Notes: generated by a model not told the origin, from the letters alone. Counted from the stretch's first letter, positions 7,911 through 17,321 are shown. The stretch is DNA of 64,000 bases from Promethearchaeota archaeon (GCA_011365055.1 RDOG01000001.1:1-64000); one strand, 5' to 3'. Made by a program: numbers and translations.

Positions 7911-10493
7911 TCAAAATATGTCCAAACCTATTAATTTTATAGCCGTTCTAATCATAAATGATGGAACTCGGGGAAGAACTTCTTTCATAAAGGTTTGCAT
8001 TCCATAATAGTAGCTTTCTTGAGATTTCATATCTTTATCAAAATAAGGTTTTGTTACATGACCACTTATAACTGGTGGTTTTCCAAGACTTTTCGCATTA
8101 CTCCAAGAAGTATCATCAAAAGACACGAGTTTCCAGTCTGATTCTTCTTTATTGTTTGACTTCCAAGAAATATCTGATTTTACTATGGCTTTTTCACCAT
8201 CTTTATATGTAATTTCCAGAAATATATTACCTGATGGATATTCGTTAAAATAATTGTAACATTTGGCTGAAATTACATTTTCTTCTTGTTTAATACTATC
8301 AGTAATATCGAAATATTGAATTCTTTTAACTATTGGTTCAACAGAAAGAGACATTTTACTTATTATTTCTCCTAATTTTTCATTATTAATGTATAAATGC
8401 ATTAACATGTTTGACATTCCTTGGATATAACAAGCTTTTATCGGTTTATTTATCGTAAATTTTTTCCTTAAATAAATTGGTTCGCCATTCTTAGGCTTTT
8501 TTGGATGAGTTATAAATTCCGAATCTAAATATGGGTCTTCCCATTTAATTTCATTTTTAATTTGTTCCAATTTTTGCTGATAAAATAAAATTTGTGCATT
8601 AAATCGTTGTAAAATATGAACAAGTCCATTTGGTTTGGCACATTTCCGCCATAAATATTCATATTCTATTTTTAAATTATTAATATAATTTTTTAAAAAC
8701 GTAATATCTGAAATAAATTCTTCTGAATCCAGCTCGAACTTTCCTTTATTGAGTTCTTCTTGAATTTTTATAGATAATTCATATTTTATTGTGAGATAAA
8801 TGGCTAGATTTGCGGAATATTTCATGTATCTTAAATTATCTTTATTTTTTTTCACTTCATTTTCAAGTCTTTTTATTATATTTAGTGCATTCTGGCTTTT
8901 GGTTTTAATTTCATGTAAATTTTTAATTTTTGGAATTATTTTTAGAGATGGAAAAGGATGCCTCCAAATATGACTCGTAAACTTGGTAGGATACAACATG
9001 TGAGAGTCATTGTATATATTCAAATCATTAATTGCTTGAAATAATGCCCAGTCATTCTCCAAACCAAAAAAATGAAAAGCAAAATTTCTTTTAAATCGCT
9101 TTTCATCCCATTCTTCTGGTCCCCAAGCAGCATCGGCAGTAACCATTATTCCAAAATAATTATTTTCTCTTAAATTTTCATTCAAAAAATCTCCCCAAAT
9201 AGATGTAGCAATTCCTAGAGCATTAATTTTTATTCCATATTTCGCCATGGAAACGATATTTTTTATAGTCCTGCGCGTATCTGGATAATTTCTAGTCCAA
9301 TCATATAACGTGGGGCTTAAAATTATCTTAAAACCATGTTCTTGAATTTTTTTAGCTTTTTTGTATTGTTTTTTATCTCTTAATCCAAAGAATTTTTCTG
9401 ACCAATAATCCCAATAAAAAACAATAACATCTTTTGGTAGATCTTTTAGCAATTTTTTTGAATGTAATAAATTATCATGATAAAAAATTACATTTTGTTT
9501 ACCACGTTCTTTTGCAGCTTCAATTAAAAAATTATAATATTCGAGCAATAAATTTCCTTTACTTTCTTTTTTAATAATCGCTTCCGTTTTGTATCGACCA
9601 AAATCAAATGTCTCATCAAGTCCTAAATGGAACCATTTTGATTCAAAAGTGGAGCAAATCTCGTCATATAATTCCAAAATAAATTTTCTAAATTCTACAT
9701 TTCTTATATCATAGCAAGAAGATCCTGGAAATTCTCCAAATTCCGCATATTTTGGATGATTTGTCATTAAGATGTTATCTACATGACCAAAAGAATTAAA
9801 AATTGGTACTATTTCAACAAAATATTTTTTTGCGTGATCTTGAATTTCTCTTATTTCTTCTTTTGTATATCCTCCTCTGCGTCTCCCAATATCCTGATAT
9901 TTTTCGAAATTATAAGCATCTTCAAAATACATGAAATAATAATTCAGTTTATATTCACTAATGAATGTAATAAATTTCTTAATATTCTCGACTGTTGGGA
10001 CTTGATTACGACTTGGCTGGTCTGTAATAGTTCTTATATGATATGTTGGGAAATCAACAATATTAATAATTGGTAAAACGATTTTATCATTAATTCTTTG
10101 AATTAATTGTACAAAGGTATTTGCCCCATAATATATTCCTTTATCACTATTCGCGTTTATTACATACATGCCATTGCTATAAAAAATTTGATATTGCTCA
10201 TCTTCAATACCTCTTTTTTGAAGTTTTGCTTCTTCAACCGATATTTTGACATTTTCTTCTGTTATTTCCTTAAAGTCAAAATCTCCACAATAAGCGATCT
10301 GTTTCATTATTCTATTTTTTATTATTATTTGATTGTTAATATTTTTAAAATGTAAGTGTAAATTATCCGTTATTTCTAAAAATCCATTAATTTCACTAAT
10401 TTCTTTTGGAAATGGAAGTAAATACAATTCATAACTAAACGTTGAAGCTACTGTTTTGAATCCTTTTATCACTAAACTCTTCAAATTTCTCAC
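7911..10493 (-). CDS. Glycoside hydrolase family 20-like beta-N-acetylhexosaminidase
   Basis: The 860-residue protein has an N-terminal hexosaminidase-type alpha/beta domain ending in GIYYGANTFVQLIQ (about residues 120-137). A TIM-barrel region follows with RTITDQPSRNQVPTVENIKKF and PIFNSFGHVDNIL. The family's catalytic Asp-Glu pair is visible in WFHLGLDETFDFG near 286-296, matching H-x-G-x-D-E. Residues 500-640 are helical, and 650-830 look like a beta-jelly-roll sugar-binding region. By family the enzyme removes terminal N-acetylhexosamine. There is no obvious signal peptide, so it is probably intracellular. The GTG start has no strong ribosome-binding site. It lies 17 bp downstream of korB on the same strand. 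Confidence 0.7.
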   Translation of the reverse strand: MRNLKSLVIKGFKTVASTFSYELYLLPFPKEISEINGFLEITDNLHLHFKNINNQIIIKNRIMKQIAYCGDFDFKEITEENVKISVEEAKLQKRGIEDEQYQIFYSNGMYVINANSDKGIYYGANTFVQLIQRINDKIVLPIINIVDFPTYHIRTITDQPSRNQVPTVENIKKFITFISEYKLNYYFMYFEDAYNFEKYQDIGRRRGGYTKEEIREIQDHAKKYFVEIVPIFNSFGHVDNILMTNHPKYAEFGEFPGSSCYDIRNVEFRKFILELYDEICSTFESKWFHLGLDETFDFGRYKTEAIIKKESKGNLLLEYYNFLIEAAKERGKQNVIFYHDNLLHSKKLLKDLPKDVIVFYWDYWSEKFFGLRDKKQYKKAKKIQEHGFKIILSPTLYDWTRNYPDTRRTIKNIVSMAKYGIKINALGIATSIWGDFLNENLRENNYFGIMVTADAAWGPEEWDEKRFKRNFAFHFFGLENDWALFQAINDLNIYNDSHMLYPTKFTSHIWRHPFPSLKIIPKIKNLHEIKTKSQNALNIIKRLENEVKKNKDNLRYMKYSANLAIYLTIKYELSIKIQEELNKGKFELDSEEFISDITFLKNYINNLKIEYEYLWRKCAKPNGLVHILQRFNAQILFYQQKLEQIKNEIKWEDPYLDSEFITHPKKPKNGEPIYLRKKFTINKPIKACYIQGMSNMLMHLYINNEKLGEIISKMSLSVEPIVKRIQYFDITDSIKQEENVISAKCYNYFNEYPSGNIFLEITYKDGEKAIVKSDISWKSNNKEESDWKLVSFDDTSWSNAKSLGKPPVISGHVTKPYFDKDMKSQESYYYGMQTFMKEVLPRVPSFMIRTAIKLIGLDIF

Positions 10494-10510
10494 TTTAATA
10501 TGTTAATATT

Positions 10511-11464
10511 TTAATTTTTTCTAATTCTAAGAAATTCTAATTTAGCTTCTTGTTTGAGTTTCTCATATAATTGAATATATGTTGGTCTTTCCAAATTAGC
10601 AAATTCACCGATAATTATTTTTTCACGTGCACCATATAACGTGAAAGGATCTTTCAAATTTTCATAAGTTCTAGCAGAATGTACATCTTTTGTTTCATTT
10701 TTATTGTATAAAATACTTTCATTAATAAAAAATTTCATGATTTCTCTTGGATTTTTATATTTGTCTCTTCTTCCAACAGGGCAGCTAGAAATAATTTCAA
10801 TGAATGAAAATCCGTCTTTAGCAATTCCTTTTTCAATCGATTTTATCACTTGTAAAGAATGAGCAGAAGTCCACCTTGCAACATAACTAGCACCTGCTGC
10901 TTCAGCAATACCTGCTAGATTAAAGCTATGTTCGATACTTCCAAAGGGGGTAGACTTTGTTGATTCAAACATGGGCGTTGTGGGAGAAACTTGTCCTCCT
11001 GTCATTCCATAATTCTCATTATTTATGCAAATTACTGTAATTCCAATATTTCTCCGTATTGCGTGCATGAAATGACTCATACCTATTGCAGCTAAATCTC
11101 CATCGCCTGTGAATACCACGACATTTAATTTAGGATTAGTTACTTTGATTCCTGTTGCGAATGCTATTGCTCGTCCATGAACCGTGTGTATGGCATCCGC
11201 ATCCATATAAGCAGTTAATCTAGATGAACATCCAATCCCACTAACAAAAACGAAATTATCTATATCCATTTCTAAATTATCTATAGCCCTAATCGTATAA
11301 TTGAGAACGTTTAAATTACCACATCCTGGACAAAACATGGCTGGAAATAGATCTTTTTTCAGATATTTGTTCATGTAATATTCTGAACTTTTTTCCTTTT
11401 TCTTTGGTTTTAATTGTTTTTTTGTGTTTGCTTCTTTTATTTTTGAATTTTTTTTAGTCTTCAT
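10511..11464 (-). CDS. korB: 2-oxoacid:ferredoxin oxidoreductase, beta subunit (KorB-like)
   Basis: This is the thiamine-diphosphate-binding subunit of a 2-oxoglutarate/2-oxoacid:ferredoxin oxidoreductase, which oxidises a 2-oxoacid to acyl-CoA and reduces ferredoxin. The TPP signature is clear: FCPGCGNLNVLNYTIRAI near 43-60, VFTGDGDLAAIG near 116-128, and NNENYGMTGGQ near 147-158. The 317 residues include an unusual Lys-rich N-terminal extension of about 30 residues (KKNSKIKEANTKKQLKPKKK). Its ATG overlaps the korA stop by 4 nt (ATGA), so the two are translationally coupled. Confidence 0.88.
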   Translation of the reverse strand: MKTKKNSKIKEANTKKQLKPKKKEKSSEYYMNKYLKKDLFPAMFCPGCGNLNVLNYTIRAIDNLEMDIDNFVFVSGIGCSSRLTAYMDADAIHTVHGRAIAFATGIKVTNPKLNVVVFTGDGDLAAIGMSHFMHAIRRNIGITVICINNENYGMTGGQVSPTTPMFESTKSTPFGSIEHSFNLAGIAEAAGASYVARWTSAHSLQVIKSIEKGIAKDGFSFIEIISSCPVGRRDKYKNPREIMKFFINESILYNKNETKDVHSARTYENLKDPFTLYGAREKIIIGEFANLERPTYIQLYEKLKQEAKLEFLRIRKN

Positions 11465-12627
11465 CTCGCATGCCTCCGGATTGCTTGATAGATCTCTTTT
11501 GGACTTATTAACGTGCCTCCAATCTTCGGAAATCTAATCACTTCACATAAACCTTGGGAATATTCACTAACATTATGGTATATCTGACCCATGTTAAGTT
11601 CAGGAACTATTATCTTTTTAACGCTTTGAGCAATTTCAAGTATTTTTTCATCTGCAAAAGGCCAAATAGTTATTAATCGACATGATCCTACTTTATAACC
11701 ATCATTTCTCGCATTTTTCACTGCATCTTTTACTGCACGGGATGTTATTCCGTATGATAAAACGCAAATTTCTGCATCATCCAAAAATTCAGTTTCTATT
11801 TTAATAATATCTTTACGGTTATCCGATATTTTTTCATAAAATCTCTTGATTAATTCTTCATGAATTAATGGATCCGTAGTTTCAGGGTTTGCTTTCCAAT
11901 CATGTGTCAATCCAGTTAAATAAGTATGATACATGTCACCAAAACGATCCATTTCTGGAATTTTTGATGGACGAGTAAAACCAGTTCTAAAGGGCTGATA
12001 AAATTTTTTATCTATTGTAACTGGAACTCTTTTAATTATCGTGATTTTATCTAAATCTGGTATGATTAACCTTTCACGCTGATGAGCTAATGCTGCATCT
12101 GATAACAATATGACTGGAGATCGATATTTATCGCTTAAATTAAAAGCGTGTGTCGTTAATTCCAGACATTCTTGAATACTATTAGGATATAATGCGATAA
12201 TTGAATGATCTCCATGCGTTCCCCATCTTGCTTGCAAAATGTCTCCTTGAGCTGGCATTGTGGGTTGTCCTGTACTTGGACCTGATCTTTGAACGTCAAC
12301 TATAACACAAGGTGTTTCTGTCATGCACGCATATCCTATCAGCTCTTGCATGAGGCTAAAACCTGGTCCAGAAGTGGCAGTCATCGTTCTAATACCATTC
12401 CAAGAAGCTCCGATTATTGCTGCTAATGATGCAATTTCATCCTCCATTTGTAGAAAATTACCATCTAATAAGGGCATGTACTGTGCCATTCCTTCTAAAA
12501 TTTCAGTTGCTGGAGTAATGGGGTACCCTGCAAAAAATTTACATTGTCCTAATAATGCACCATAAAGTATTGCTTCATTACCTGTTGAAAACATGGTTTT
12601 TTCATCAAATATATCTTCTAAAGTCAA
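11461..12627 (-). CDS. korA: 2-oxoacid:ferredoxin oxidoreductase, alpha subunit (KorA-like)
   Basis: The 388-residue alpha subunit partners KorB in oxidative decarboxylation of 2-oxoacids. Residues 12-40 contain the family start, FSTGNEAILYGALLGQCKF followed by FAGYPITPATEI. VDVQRSGPSTGQPTMPAQGD (about 107-127) and the TRPSKIPEMDRFGDMYHTYLTGLTHD stretch match the 2-oxoglutarate type rather than pyruvate:ferredoxin oxidoreductase. The C-terminal half is the transketolase-C-like domain (LSYGITSRAVKDAV, ELNMGQI). It starts at a TTG 7 nt after korD. There is no gamma-domain fusion: the protein ends at the usual alpha length. Confidence 0.88.
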   Translation of the reverse strand: MTLEDIFDEKTMFSTGNEAILYGALLGQCKFFAGYPITPATEILEGMAQYMPLLDGNFLQMEDEIASLAAIIGASWNGIRTMTATSGPGFSLMQELIGYACMTETPCVIVDVQRSGPSTGQPTMPAQGDILQARWGTHGDHSIIALYPNSIQECLELTTHAFNLSDKYRSPVILLSDAALAHQRERLIIPDLDKITIIKRVPVTIDKKFYQPFRTGFTRPSKIPEMDRFGDMYHTYLTGLTHDWKANPETTDPLIHEELIKRFYEKISDNRKDIIKIETEFLDDAEICVLSYGITSRAVKDAVKNARNDGYKVGSCRLITIWPFADEKILEIAQSVKKIIVPELNMGQIYHNVSEYSQGLCEVIRFPKIGGTLISPKEIYQAIRRHAR

Positions 12628-12634
12628 GTTAATG

Positions 12635-12856
12635 TTATTTTTGATCTTCTTCTTCCTCCTTAATATTTATGGCAAAATCTGGGCAGATTAATTCACATTT
12701 TCTACATTCTATGCATTTTTCTGGATGAACTACTTCTACTAATTTGTATCCTTTTTTATTTATTTTACCTTTGGATTCTTCAAAAACCTCTCTAGGACAT
12801 ATATCAACACACATCATGCAACCTTTACAAAATTCTGAATTGATTGAAATTTTCAT
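12635..12856 (-). CDS. korD: 2-oxoacid:ferredoxin oxidoreductase, delta (ferredoxin) subunit
   Basis: The 73-residue dicluster ferredoxin has two complete [4Fe-4S] motifs, FCKGCMMCVDICP near 9-21 and KCIECRKCELICP near 47-59. This is the usual small KorD subunit that carries electrons from the TPP subunit to free ferredoxin. It is the first gene of korD-korA-korB. The ATG follows GGTAGGT. It ends with an acidic tail (KEEEEDQK). Confidence 0.85.
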   Translation of the reverse strand: MKISINSEFCKGCMMCVDICPREVFEESKGKINKKGYKLVEVVHPEKCIECRKCELICPDFAINIKEEEEDQK

Positions 12857-12944
12857 TCGCTACCTACCATTTAAACATTCAAAATCTATCTAATTTTTGT
12901 GGTTCCCAAAAGAATTTATATTTGATCCTAAAAAAATCTATATA

Positions 12945-13622
12945 ATGTCTCTACATTTCACACTTTATTTAGCTTCATATATCATGATTGTAATCTCAGA
13001 ATTTATTATTATCTTTATTTTATATTTGATAAATGATGATGGGATTAATAAGTGGTATTTTATTATTCCACCCATTGGTCTCTTCATATTAGATTTGTTT
13101 CTTTTAACTCCTATTACTTTATTTATATTCATATCCTTTCTTATTGGAAAGCCCCTCGTAAATAAAAATAAAAAATGGGACGATAATACTATAGTTGGAA
13201 AAATTGGACGTTATTTAAACGTAGCTATACCTTTTTTGATTCCAGTATCTGCGATGTATGTATATATTGCTTTTAATTTTGAATATGCAATTAGGATTAT
13301 TGATAATTTTGATCTTCTTTTTGTCGCCATTTGGATTGCCGGGGCTGTAGTGATTACAGGTTTGGCAAAACTATTGATAACAAGACGAAGAAATATCTTT
13401 GGGGAAGCCATGATTGGTCCTGGAATTTCAATTATAGCTTGTATTTTTGGTTATTTAACTGGAGCTTCCCAAGGTTCAAGTTGGATTGCAACAGGTAGCT
13501 CTCCAAAATATCTCTATATTTATCAATTCGATTATTTTATGATAATTTGGGCAATAATTTCTTTAATTATTACTCTAATTATTTTTATTTTATTTTATAT
13601 TTCCAATAAAGATAATATATAA
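12945..13622 (+). CDS. Multi-pass membrane protein, unknown
   Basis: The protein is hydrophobic, with about six TM segments, and I recognise no family. Recognisable loops are KNKKWDDNTIVGKIGRYLNV (between TM2 and TM3) and LLITRRRNIFGEAMIGPGIS. A glycine/serine-rich loop (TGASQGSSWIATGSSP) precedes the last segment. The same frame opens earlier at a TTG (12897), but a TATA-like TTTATATTT at 12914-12922 lies inside that extension. It is spaced about 27 nt from the ATG at 12945, which would make the mRNA leaderless, so I chose that start. It diverges from korD. Confidence 0.6.
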   Translation: MSLHFTLYLASYIMIVISEFIIIFILYLINDDGINKWYFIIPPIGLFILDLFLLTPITLFIFISFLIGKPLVNKNKKWDDNTIVGKIGRYLNVAIPFLIPVSAMYVYIAFNFEYAIRIIDNFDLLFVAIWIAGAVVITGLAKLLITRRRNIFGEAMIGPGISIIACIFGYLTGASQGSSWIATGSSPKYLYIYQFDYFMIIWAIISLIITLIIFILFYISNKDNI

Positions 13623-13769
13623 GATTTTTTTAGTCATATATTCAAAAGAAATTAAATATATTTGTTATATTTAGTAAATTAGCAGAAATGAAGGAAATAT
13701 AAGGATTCTTATATTACATACAATTTTATGAGTAAAAATAAAAAAAATTATTAATTAAGTGCATTAATA

Positions 13770-14504
13770 ATGGATGAATATCAAGAATTATCGATAGATT
13801 ATGATATTCTAAACCCAAAAGAGGTAATATTTCAGCAGAAAGATTTTTTTAAAAAATTAATTGAAGAATTCTCCATTAAATCTTGTTTAGATTGTGCATG
13901 TGGCACAGGTTGGCATCTATTCATGCTAGATGAACTTGGACTTAATTGCTTTGGTTCAGATCTATCTCCAAGCATGCTTTTAATAGCGAAAAAAAATTTA
14001 CTTAGTAAACAAATTCCATTAAAACTTGTAGATTTTAGAAGACTTTCTTATTCTTGGGAAATGAAGTTCGATATGATTATTTGCATGTCAACAAGTTTGC
14101 CTCATATGCTTACTGAAGTAGATATTATAGCTGCCTTAGATTCTATGTTTCGACAATTAAATGAAAATGGAATTCTGATTATTAGTAATGGAATTTCAGA
14201 TTCCTTATTAATCGAAAAACCTAAACTAATACCTGCGAGAATTTTAAAAGAGCAAGCTTTTTATTTTTTTATGGAGTATCCAACTTCGGAGAGAGTGATA
14301 TTTAACATTTTAAACATTAAAAAAATAAAAAATGGATTCCAACATGGATTTGCTTTTATAGAAAATAATGCAATGAAAAAAGTGGATGTTGAAAAATATT
14401 TAACTAAAATACCCTTTAAAAAGATTAATTACTATGGAAATTATGACTTTTCTCCTTATTCCGTTAAAAGTAGTAAAAGATTGATAATAATTGCGCAGAA
14501 ATAG
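13770..14504 (+). CDS. Class I SAM-dependent methyltransferase
   Basis: The 244-residue protein has the Rossmann methyltransferase order. Motif I is CLDCACGTGWHLFML near residues 39-53, the acidic residue ending strand 2 is in LNCFGSDLSPSML near 58-70, and motif II/III is FDMIICMSTSLPHML near 97-111. The C-terminal part lacks a recognisable substrate domain. The overall layout resembles glycine/sarcosine or small-molecule methyltransferases, but the substrate is not predictable. It lies 41 bp upstream of queE on the same strand and may be co-transcribed with it. Confidence 0.75.
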   Translation: MDEYQELSIDYDILNPKEVIFQQKDFFKKLIEEFSIKSCLDCACGTGWHLFMLDELGLNCFGSDLSPSMLLIAKKNLLSKQIPLKLVDFRRLSYSWEMKFDMIICMSTSLPHMLTEVDIIAALDSMFRQLNENGILIISNGISDSLLIEKPKLIPARILKEQAFYFFMEYPTSERVIFNILNIKKIKNGFQHGFAFIENNAMKKVDVEKYLTKIPFKKINYYGNYDFSPYSVKSSKRLIIIAQK

Positions 14505-14545
14505 GTTTAAAAACAAATAAATTTAAAATAAAGTTGACAAATAAT

Positions 14546-15205
14546 ATGAATAAAATAATGATTAATGAAATTTTCTTTTCAATTCAAGGAGAAGGGAATA
14601 AAATAGGGATTCCTACCATTTTTATACGATTTAGTGGATGTAATTTAGATTGTTCATATTGTGATACCGATCATCAACAAGGAACAATGATGTCAGTTGA
14701 TAGAATAATCGAAGAAATAAAAAAATATCCCGTCAAAGAAGTTTGCATAACTGGAGGGGAACCCTTAATTCAACTAAAACCTTTGAAATTATTAATTCTT
14801 AAACTTCGCCAAAATGAATTTGTTATTACTATTGAGACAAACGGATCTTTTTATAATGAAATATTTGAACACGTCGATCTTGTATCATTTGATGTTAAAT
14901 TACCAAGTTCTCACGTTAAAACAGATCTAAGTTTGATAAAATTCTTGAATCCTGAGAATACCCAATTAAAATTTGTTATTGGGAATCTTGAAGAAGATTA
15001 TGAAATAGCAAAACGAATCATTTTAACAGATTATATCTCAAAAGAAAAAAAATTTCAAATCATTTTTATGCCCGTTTCTGAGGGGAAAACGCAATATACC
15101 GCAAAAGACTATAAATTATTAAAAGCAATAACAGATAAAGTACTGGAAGATCAATTAAAAGTTAAGGTACTTCCGCAACTTCATAAGATTTTGAATGTCA
15201 AGTAA
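14546..15205 (+). CDS. queE: 7-carboxy-7-deazaguanine synthase QueE (radical SAM)
   Basis: QueE converts 6-carboxytetrahydropterin to 7-carboxy-7-deazaguanine in the path to preQ0, used in archaea for archaeosine in tRNA. Diagnostic sequence is IFFSIQGEGNKIGIPTIFIR, then the radical-SAM cysteines in GCNLDCSYCDT (CxxxCxxC), then EVCITGGEPLIQ and TIETNGS. The C-terminus IIFMPVSEGKTQY also fits the family. I chose the ATG at 14546; a TTG at 14534 and an ATG at 14558 are in frame and no strong ribosome-binding site decides between them. queC lies 2.1 kb downstream; no queD is present. Confidence 0.88.
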   Translation: MNKIMINEIFFSIQGEGNKIGIPTIFIRFSGCNLDCSYCDTDHQQGTMMSVDRIIEEIKKYPVKEVCITGGEPLIQLKPLKLLILKLRQNEFVITIETNGSFYNEIFEHVDLVSFDVKLPSSHVKTDLSLIKFLNPENTQLKFVIGNLEEDYEIAKRIILTDYISKEKKFQIIFMPVSEGKTQYTAKDYKLLKAITDKVLEDQLKVKVLPQLHKILNVK

Positions 15206-15210
15206 TTTTA

Positions 15211-15396
15211 TTAAATCATTATTAAATAAATCGCTAAAAACCAAATTGAGCATATGATTGTAAATAACATTCCTACTTTGAATACAAACTTCTTCAATTC
15301 ATCTTCCTTCCTTTCTATCAACATTTTATGATTATTCTTCCAATCTGAATTTTCATTGGCTTCTTCAATTATTATGGTATCAGAATTACTTATCAT
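15211..15396 (-). CDS. Small single-TM protein
   Basis: This 61-residue protein has a charged soluble part (IIIEEANENSDWKNNHKMLI) and one C-terminal hydrophobic helix at about 41-61, so it looks tail-anchored. An AGGAG at 15402-15406 is well placed before the ATG at 15396, which supports translation. It is convergent with queE, separated by 5 bp. Function is unknown. Confidence 0.45.
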   Translation of the reverse strand: MISNSDTIIIEEANENSDWKNNHKMLIERKEDELKKFVFKVGMLFTIICSIWFLAIYLIMI

Positions 15397-15713
15397 TCAT
15401 CAACTCCTATTTTTCGGATTTTTTGAATGTGAATTCATTCTCAATATATTAATGGTATTTCAATATTATATAATCTGTTGGACATTTTTTTGTTTCAATA
15501 GAGGTATTTTTCTAATTTTTCCCTTCAATAAAAGAATATAATAATAATTCTTTGCGCATTCAAAATTATTTATTCTAAAAAGACCTTATTAAAAAAAAAT
15601 CGAAAAGTATTCTACCATTTTTTTTTAAACGTATTGGATTATTAAAATTTTTAAATGAAAATTTTCAACCATACTTAAAATTCTATTAAATAATTTCACT
15701 TGGGGATAATAAA
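15397..15713. other. Intergenic stretch without a supported gene
   Basis: The region is AT-rich. A 61-codon plus-strand frame at 15356-15541 overlaps the better-supported minus-strand small protein and has no ribosome-binding site, so I do not call it. The last 20 bases hold the Shine-Dalgarno (TTGGGGATAAT) of the acyltransferase gene at 15714. Confidence 0.5.
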
Positions 15714-16760
15714 ATGCAAACTATTAAAGAAGAAACCATTCTGGAGAGAGATAGGCCAACGGACTCACCATACTCTTATAAAATAGTGAAGATAATTGTT
15801 CAATTCTTTGAAAAACATGGATTATTTCGTTTTACAATTAAAATTCCGCATTTTTTGATAAGATTCATTGCTCTTTTAGCGGGTGTAATTCTCTTTACAA
15901 TTGGTCCATGGAAAAAACTAGTTTCTAAAAATCTAACAATAATGTTTCGTGGCAAATTGAAGGAAAAATATGGAAAAAAACTTGCTAGAAAAATTAAGAA
16001 GTCCATGGCTTTCATGAATGCAAAGAACATGGCAAGAACGTTTGTTGAAGACCTATTCTATATGCCAGCTTTAACTGTATATAAAGACTTTTATAAAAAC
16101 AAAGTAATTTTTGATGGTCCAAATAAAATTGAAGCAATGAAAAGGGTAGAAGATGCTTGGAAATTAGGCAAAGGTGTCGTTTTAGTAAGTATACATTCAG
16201 CAGCTTTCATTATAATGTCTTGCAGTTTAGGATATTATTATAGAGCAGGAAAATTTCCAATAAAACCAGTTCAGACTGTTGAGGAAGGATCAATGGATGC
16301 ATATATTGATTACATGAGAGGTGTAATAGGAGTTGCGTTATTAAAACAAGGTGAGAAAGTTGATAGAAAGTCTCATCTTTATGATGTGGTAAAAAATAAA
16401 GGTATTTTAATGCTAGCAATTGATTTGGGGCATAAAAATTATCCAAAAATACCTTTATTTGGGGTTCCAGCTAGTACTCCAATTGGACCTGCACAATTAA
16501 ATTATTTATTTGATTGTCCTGTGTTACCTTGTTATAATATTCCACATCCTAAGAAAGCTCAATGGATTGTTTATGCGGGAGAACCAATAAAATTTAAAAA
16601 ATTTGACAAAAGTTCTGGTCTTTCTGAAAGGGAAATCATAGAAGAAAATTCTAAAATTGTGAATAAGGCATTAGAGAAATTATTATGGAAATCTTATCCG
16701 TATTGGATGTATTTAATGTTAATGGATAAGTTAAAAAAGATGGATCTTAAGAAAAAGTAA
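15714..16760 (+). CDS. LpxL/HtrB-like (lysophospholipid) acyltransferase family protein
   Basis: The 348-residue protein resembles the bacterial lipid A lauroyl/myristoyl acyltransferase family. It has an N-terminal membrane-embedded stretch (LIRFIALLAGVILFTIGPW, about 43-62), a domain with FMNAKNMARTFVEDLFYMPAL, and the core GKGVVLVSIHSAAFIIMS near 150-167. Further downstream are GILMLAIDLGH and IPLFGVPASTPIGPAQLNYLF. In the family the core carries an HX4(D/E) catalytic motif; here the sequence is HSAAFI, with Ile where the acid should be. Archaea have no lipid A, so the substrate is unknown. It may act on another membrane lipid or be catalytically altered. Confidence 0.65.
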   Translation: MQTIKEETILERDRPTDSPYSYKIVKIIVQFFEKHGLFRFTIKIPHFLIRFIALLAGVILFTIGPWKKLVSKNLTIMFRGKLKEKYGKKLARKIKKSMAFMNAKNMARTFVEDLFYMPALTVYKDFYKNKVIFDGPNKIEAMKRVEDAWKLGKGVVLVSIHSAAFIIMSCSLGYYYRAGKFPIKPVQTVEEGSMDAYIDYMRGVIGVALLKQGEKVDRKSHLYDVVKNKGILMLAIDLGHKNYPKIPLFGVPASTPIGPAQLNYLFDCPVLPCYNIPHPKKAQWIVYAGEPIKFKKFDKSSGLSEREIIEENSKIVNKALEKLLWKSYPYWMYLMLMDKLKKMDLKKK

Positions 16761-16767
16761 TGATTCA

Positions 16768-16801
16768 TTTAAATTATTATTTTTTTTTATTTTAAATAAT
16801 T
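16768..16801 (+). terminator. Possible terminator after the acyltransferase gene
   Basis: AATTATT (16772-16778) and AATAATT (16795-16801) can pair around a loop with a run of eight T. It lies within 45 bp of the acyltransferase stop codon. The stem is short and pure A/T, so support is weak. Confidence 0.3.
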
Positions 16802-16904
16802 ACAAATTCAGAGTTAAAAATTAATAAAATAAGATTCTATCTTATAATCTAAGAATTAAGAATTATTTTACTTTAAAGAAAAATCAAATAAAAAAAAGGG
16901 ATTT

Positions 16905-17315
16905 GTGATTAATTTGGCATTGGGAGACATTACAGCAGAAGAAATAATGGTACCGCGAAATAAACTTCTTACTGTTACTGTTGATGAAAAGATAGCAGCA
17001 GCTGACATTTTAATGGTGAGAAATGGAATAGGTTCATTATTAATTTTAGATGATCAAGATAAATTAATTGGAATTATTACAGATGGTGATATTATAAAGG
17101 TAAGAAATTCTACAGACATTCCCCATAAAACTGTGGATCATGTTATGACGAGGAATCCTATAACGATCCCTCCCAATACCAGTCTAAAAAAAATTCTATC
17201 AATTCTAATAAAACATAATATTGATCATTTGCCAGTAGTTGATAAGGGCGAAATTAAAGGAATAGTATCCCAAACGAGAATTTTGAGGGTAATTCTTAAA
17301 AGTCTCACGGAATGA
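16905..17315 (+). CDS. CBS-domain pair protein
   Basis: The 136-residue protein consists of two CBS motifs, about residues 8-62 (ITAEEIMVPRNKLLTV ... IGIITDGDIIKV) and 74-131 (VDHVMTRNPITI ... IKGIVSQTRILRVI). A CBS pair forms a Bateman module that binds adenosyl ligands such as AMP, ATP or SAM. There is no fused catalytic domain, so it probably acts in trans as a sensor or regulator of an unidentified partner. The GTG start at 16905 follows AAAAAAAGGG. It ends 6 bp before queC, so the two are likely one transcript. Confidence 0.8.
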   Translation: MINLALGDITAEEIMVPRNKLLTVTVDEKIAAADILMVRNGIGSLLILDDQDKLIGIITDGDIIKVRNSTDIPHKTVDHVMTRNPITIPPNTSLKKILSILIKHNIDHLPVVDKGEIKGIVSQTRILRVILKSLTE

Positions 17316-17321
17316 GGATTA

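Noticed and set aside
15356..15541. 61-codon plus-strand hydrophobic frame
   Set aside because: It overlaps the minus-strand small protein at 15211-15396, which has a well-placed AGGAG. The plus frame has none.
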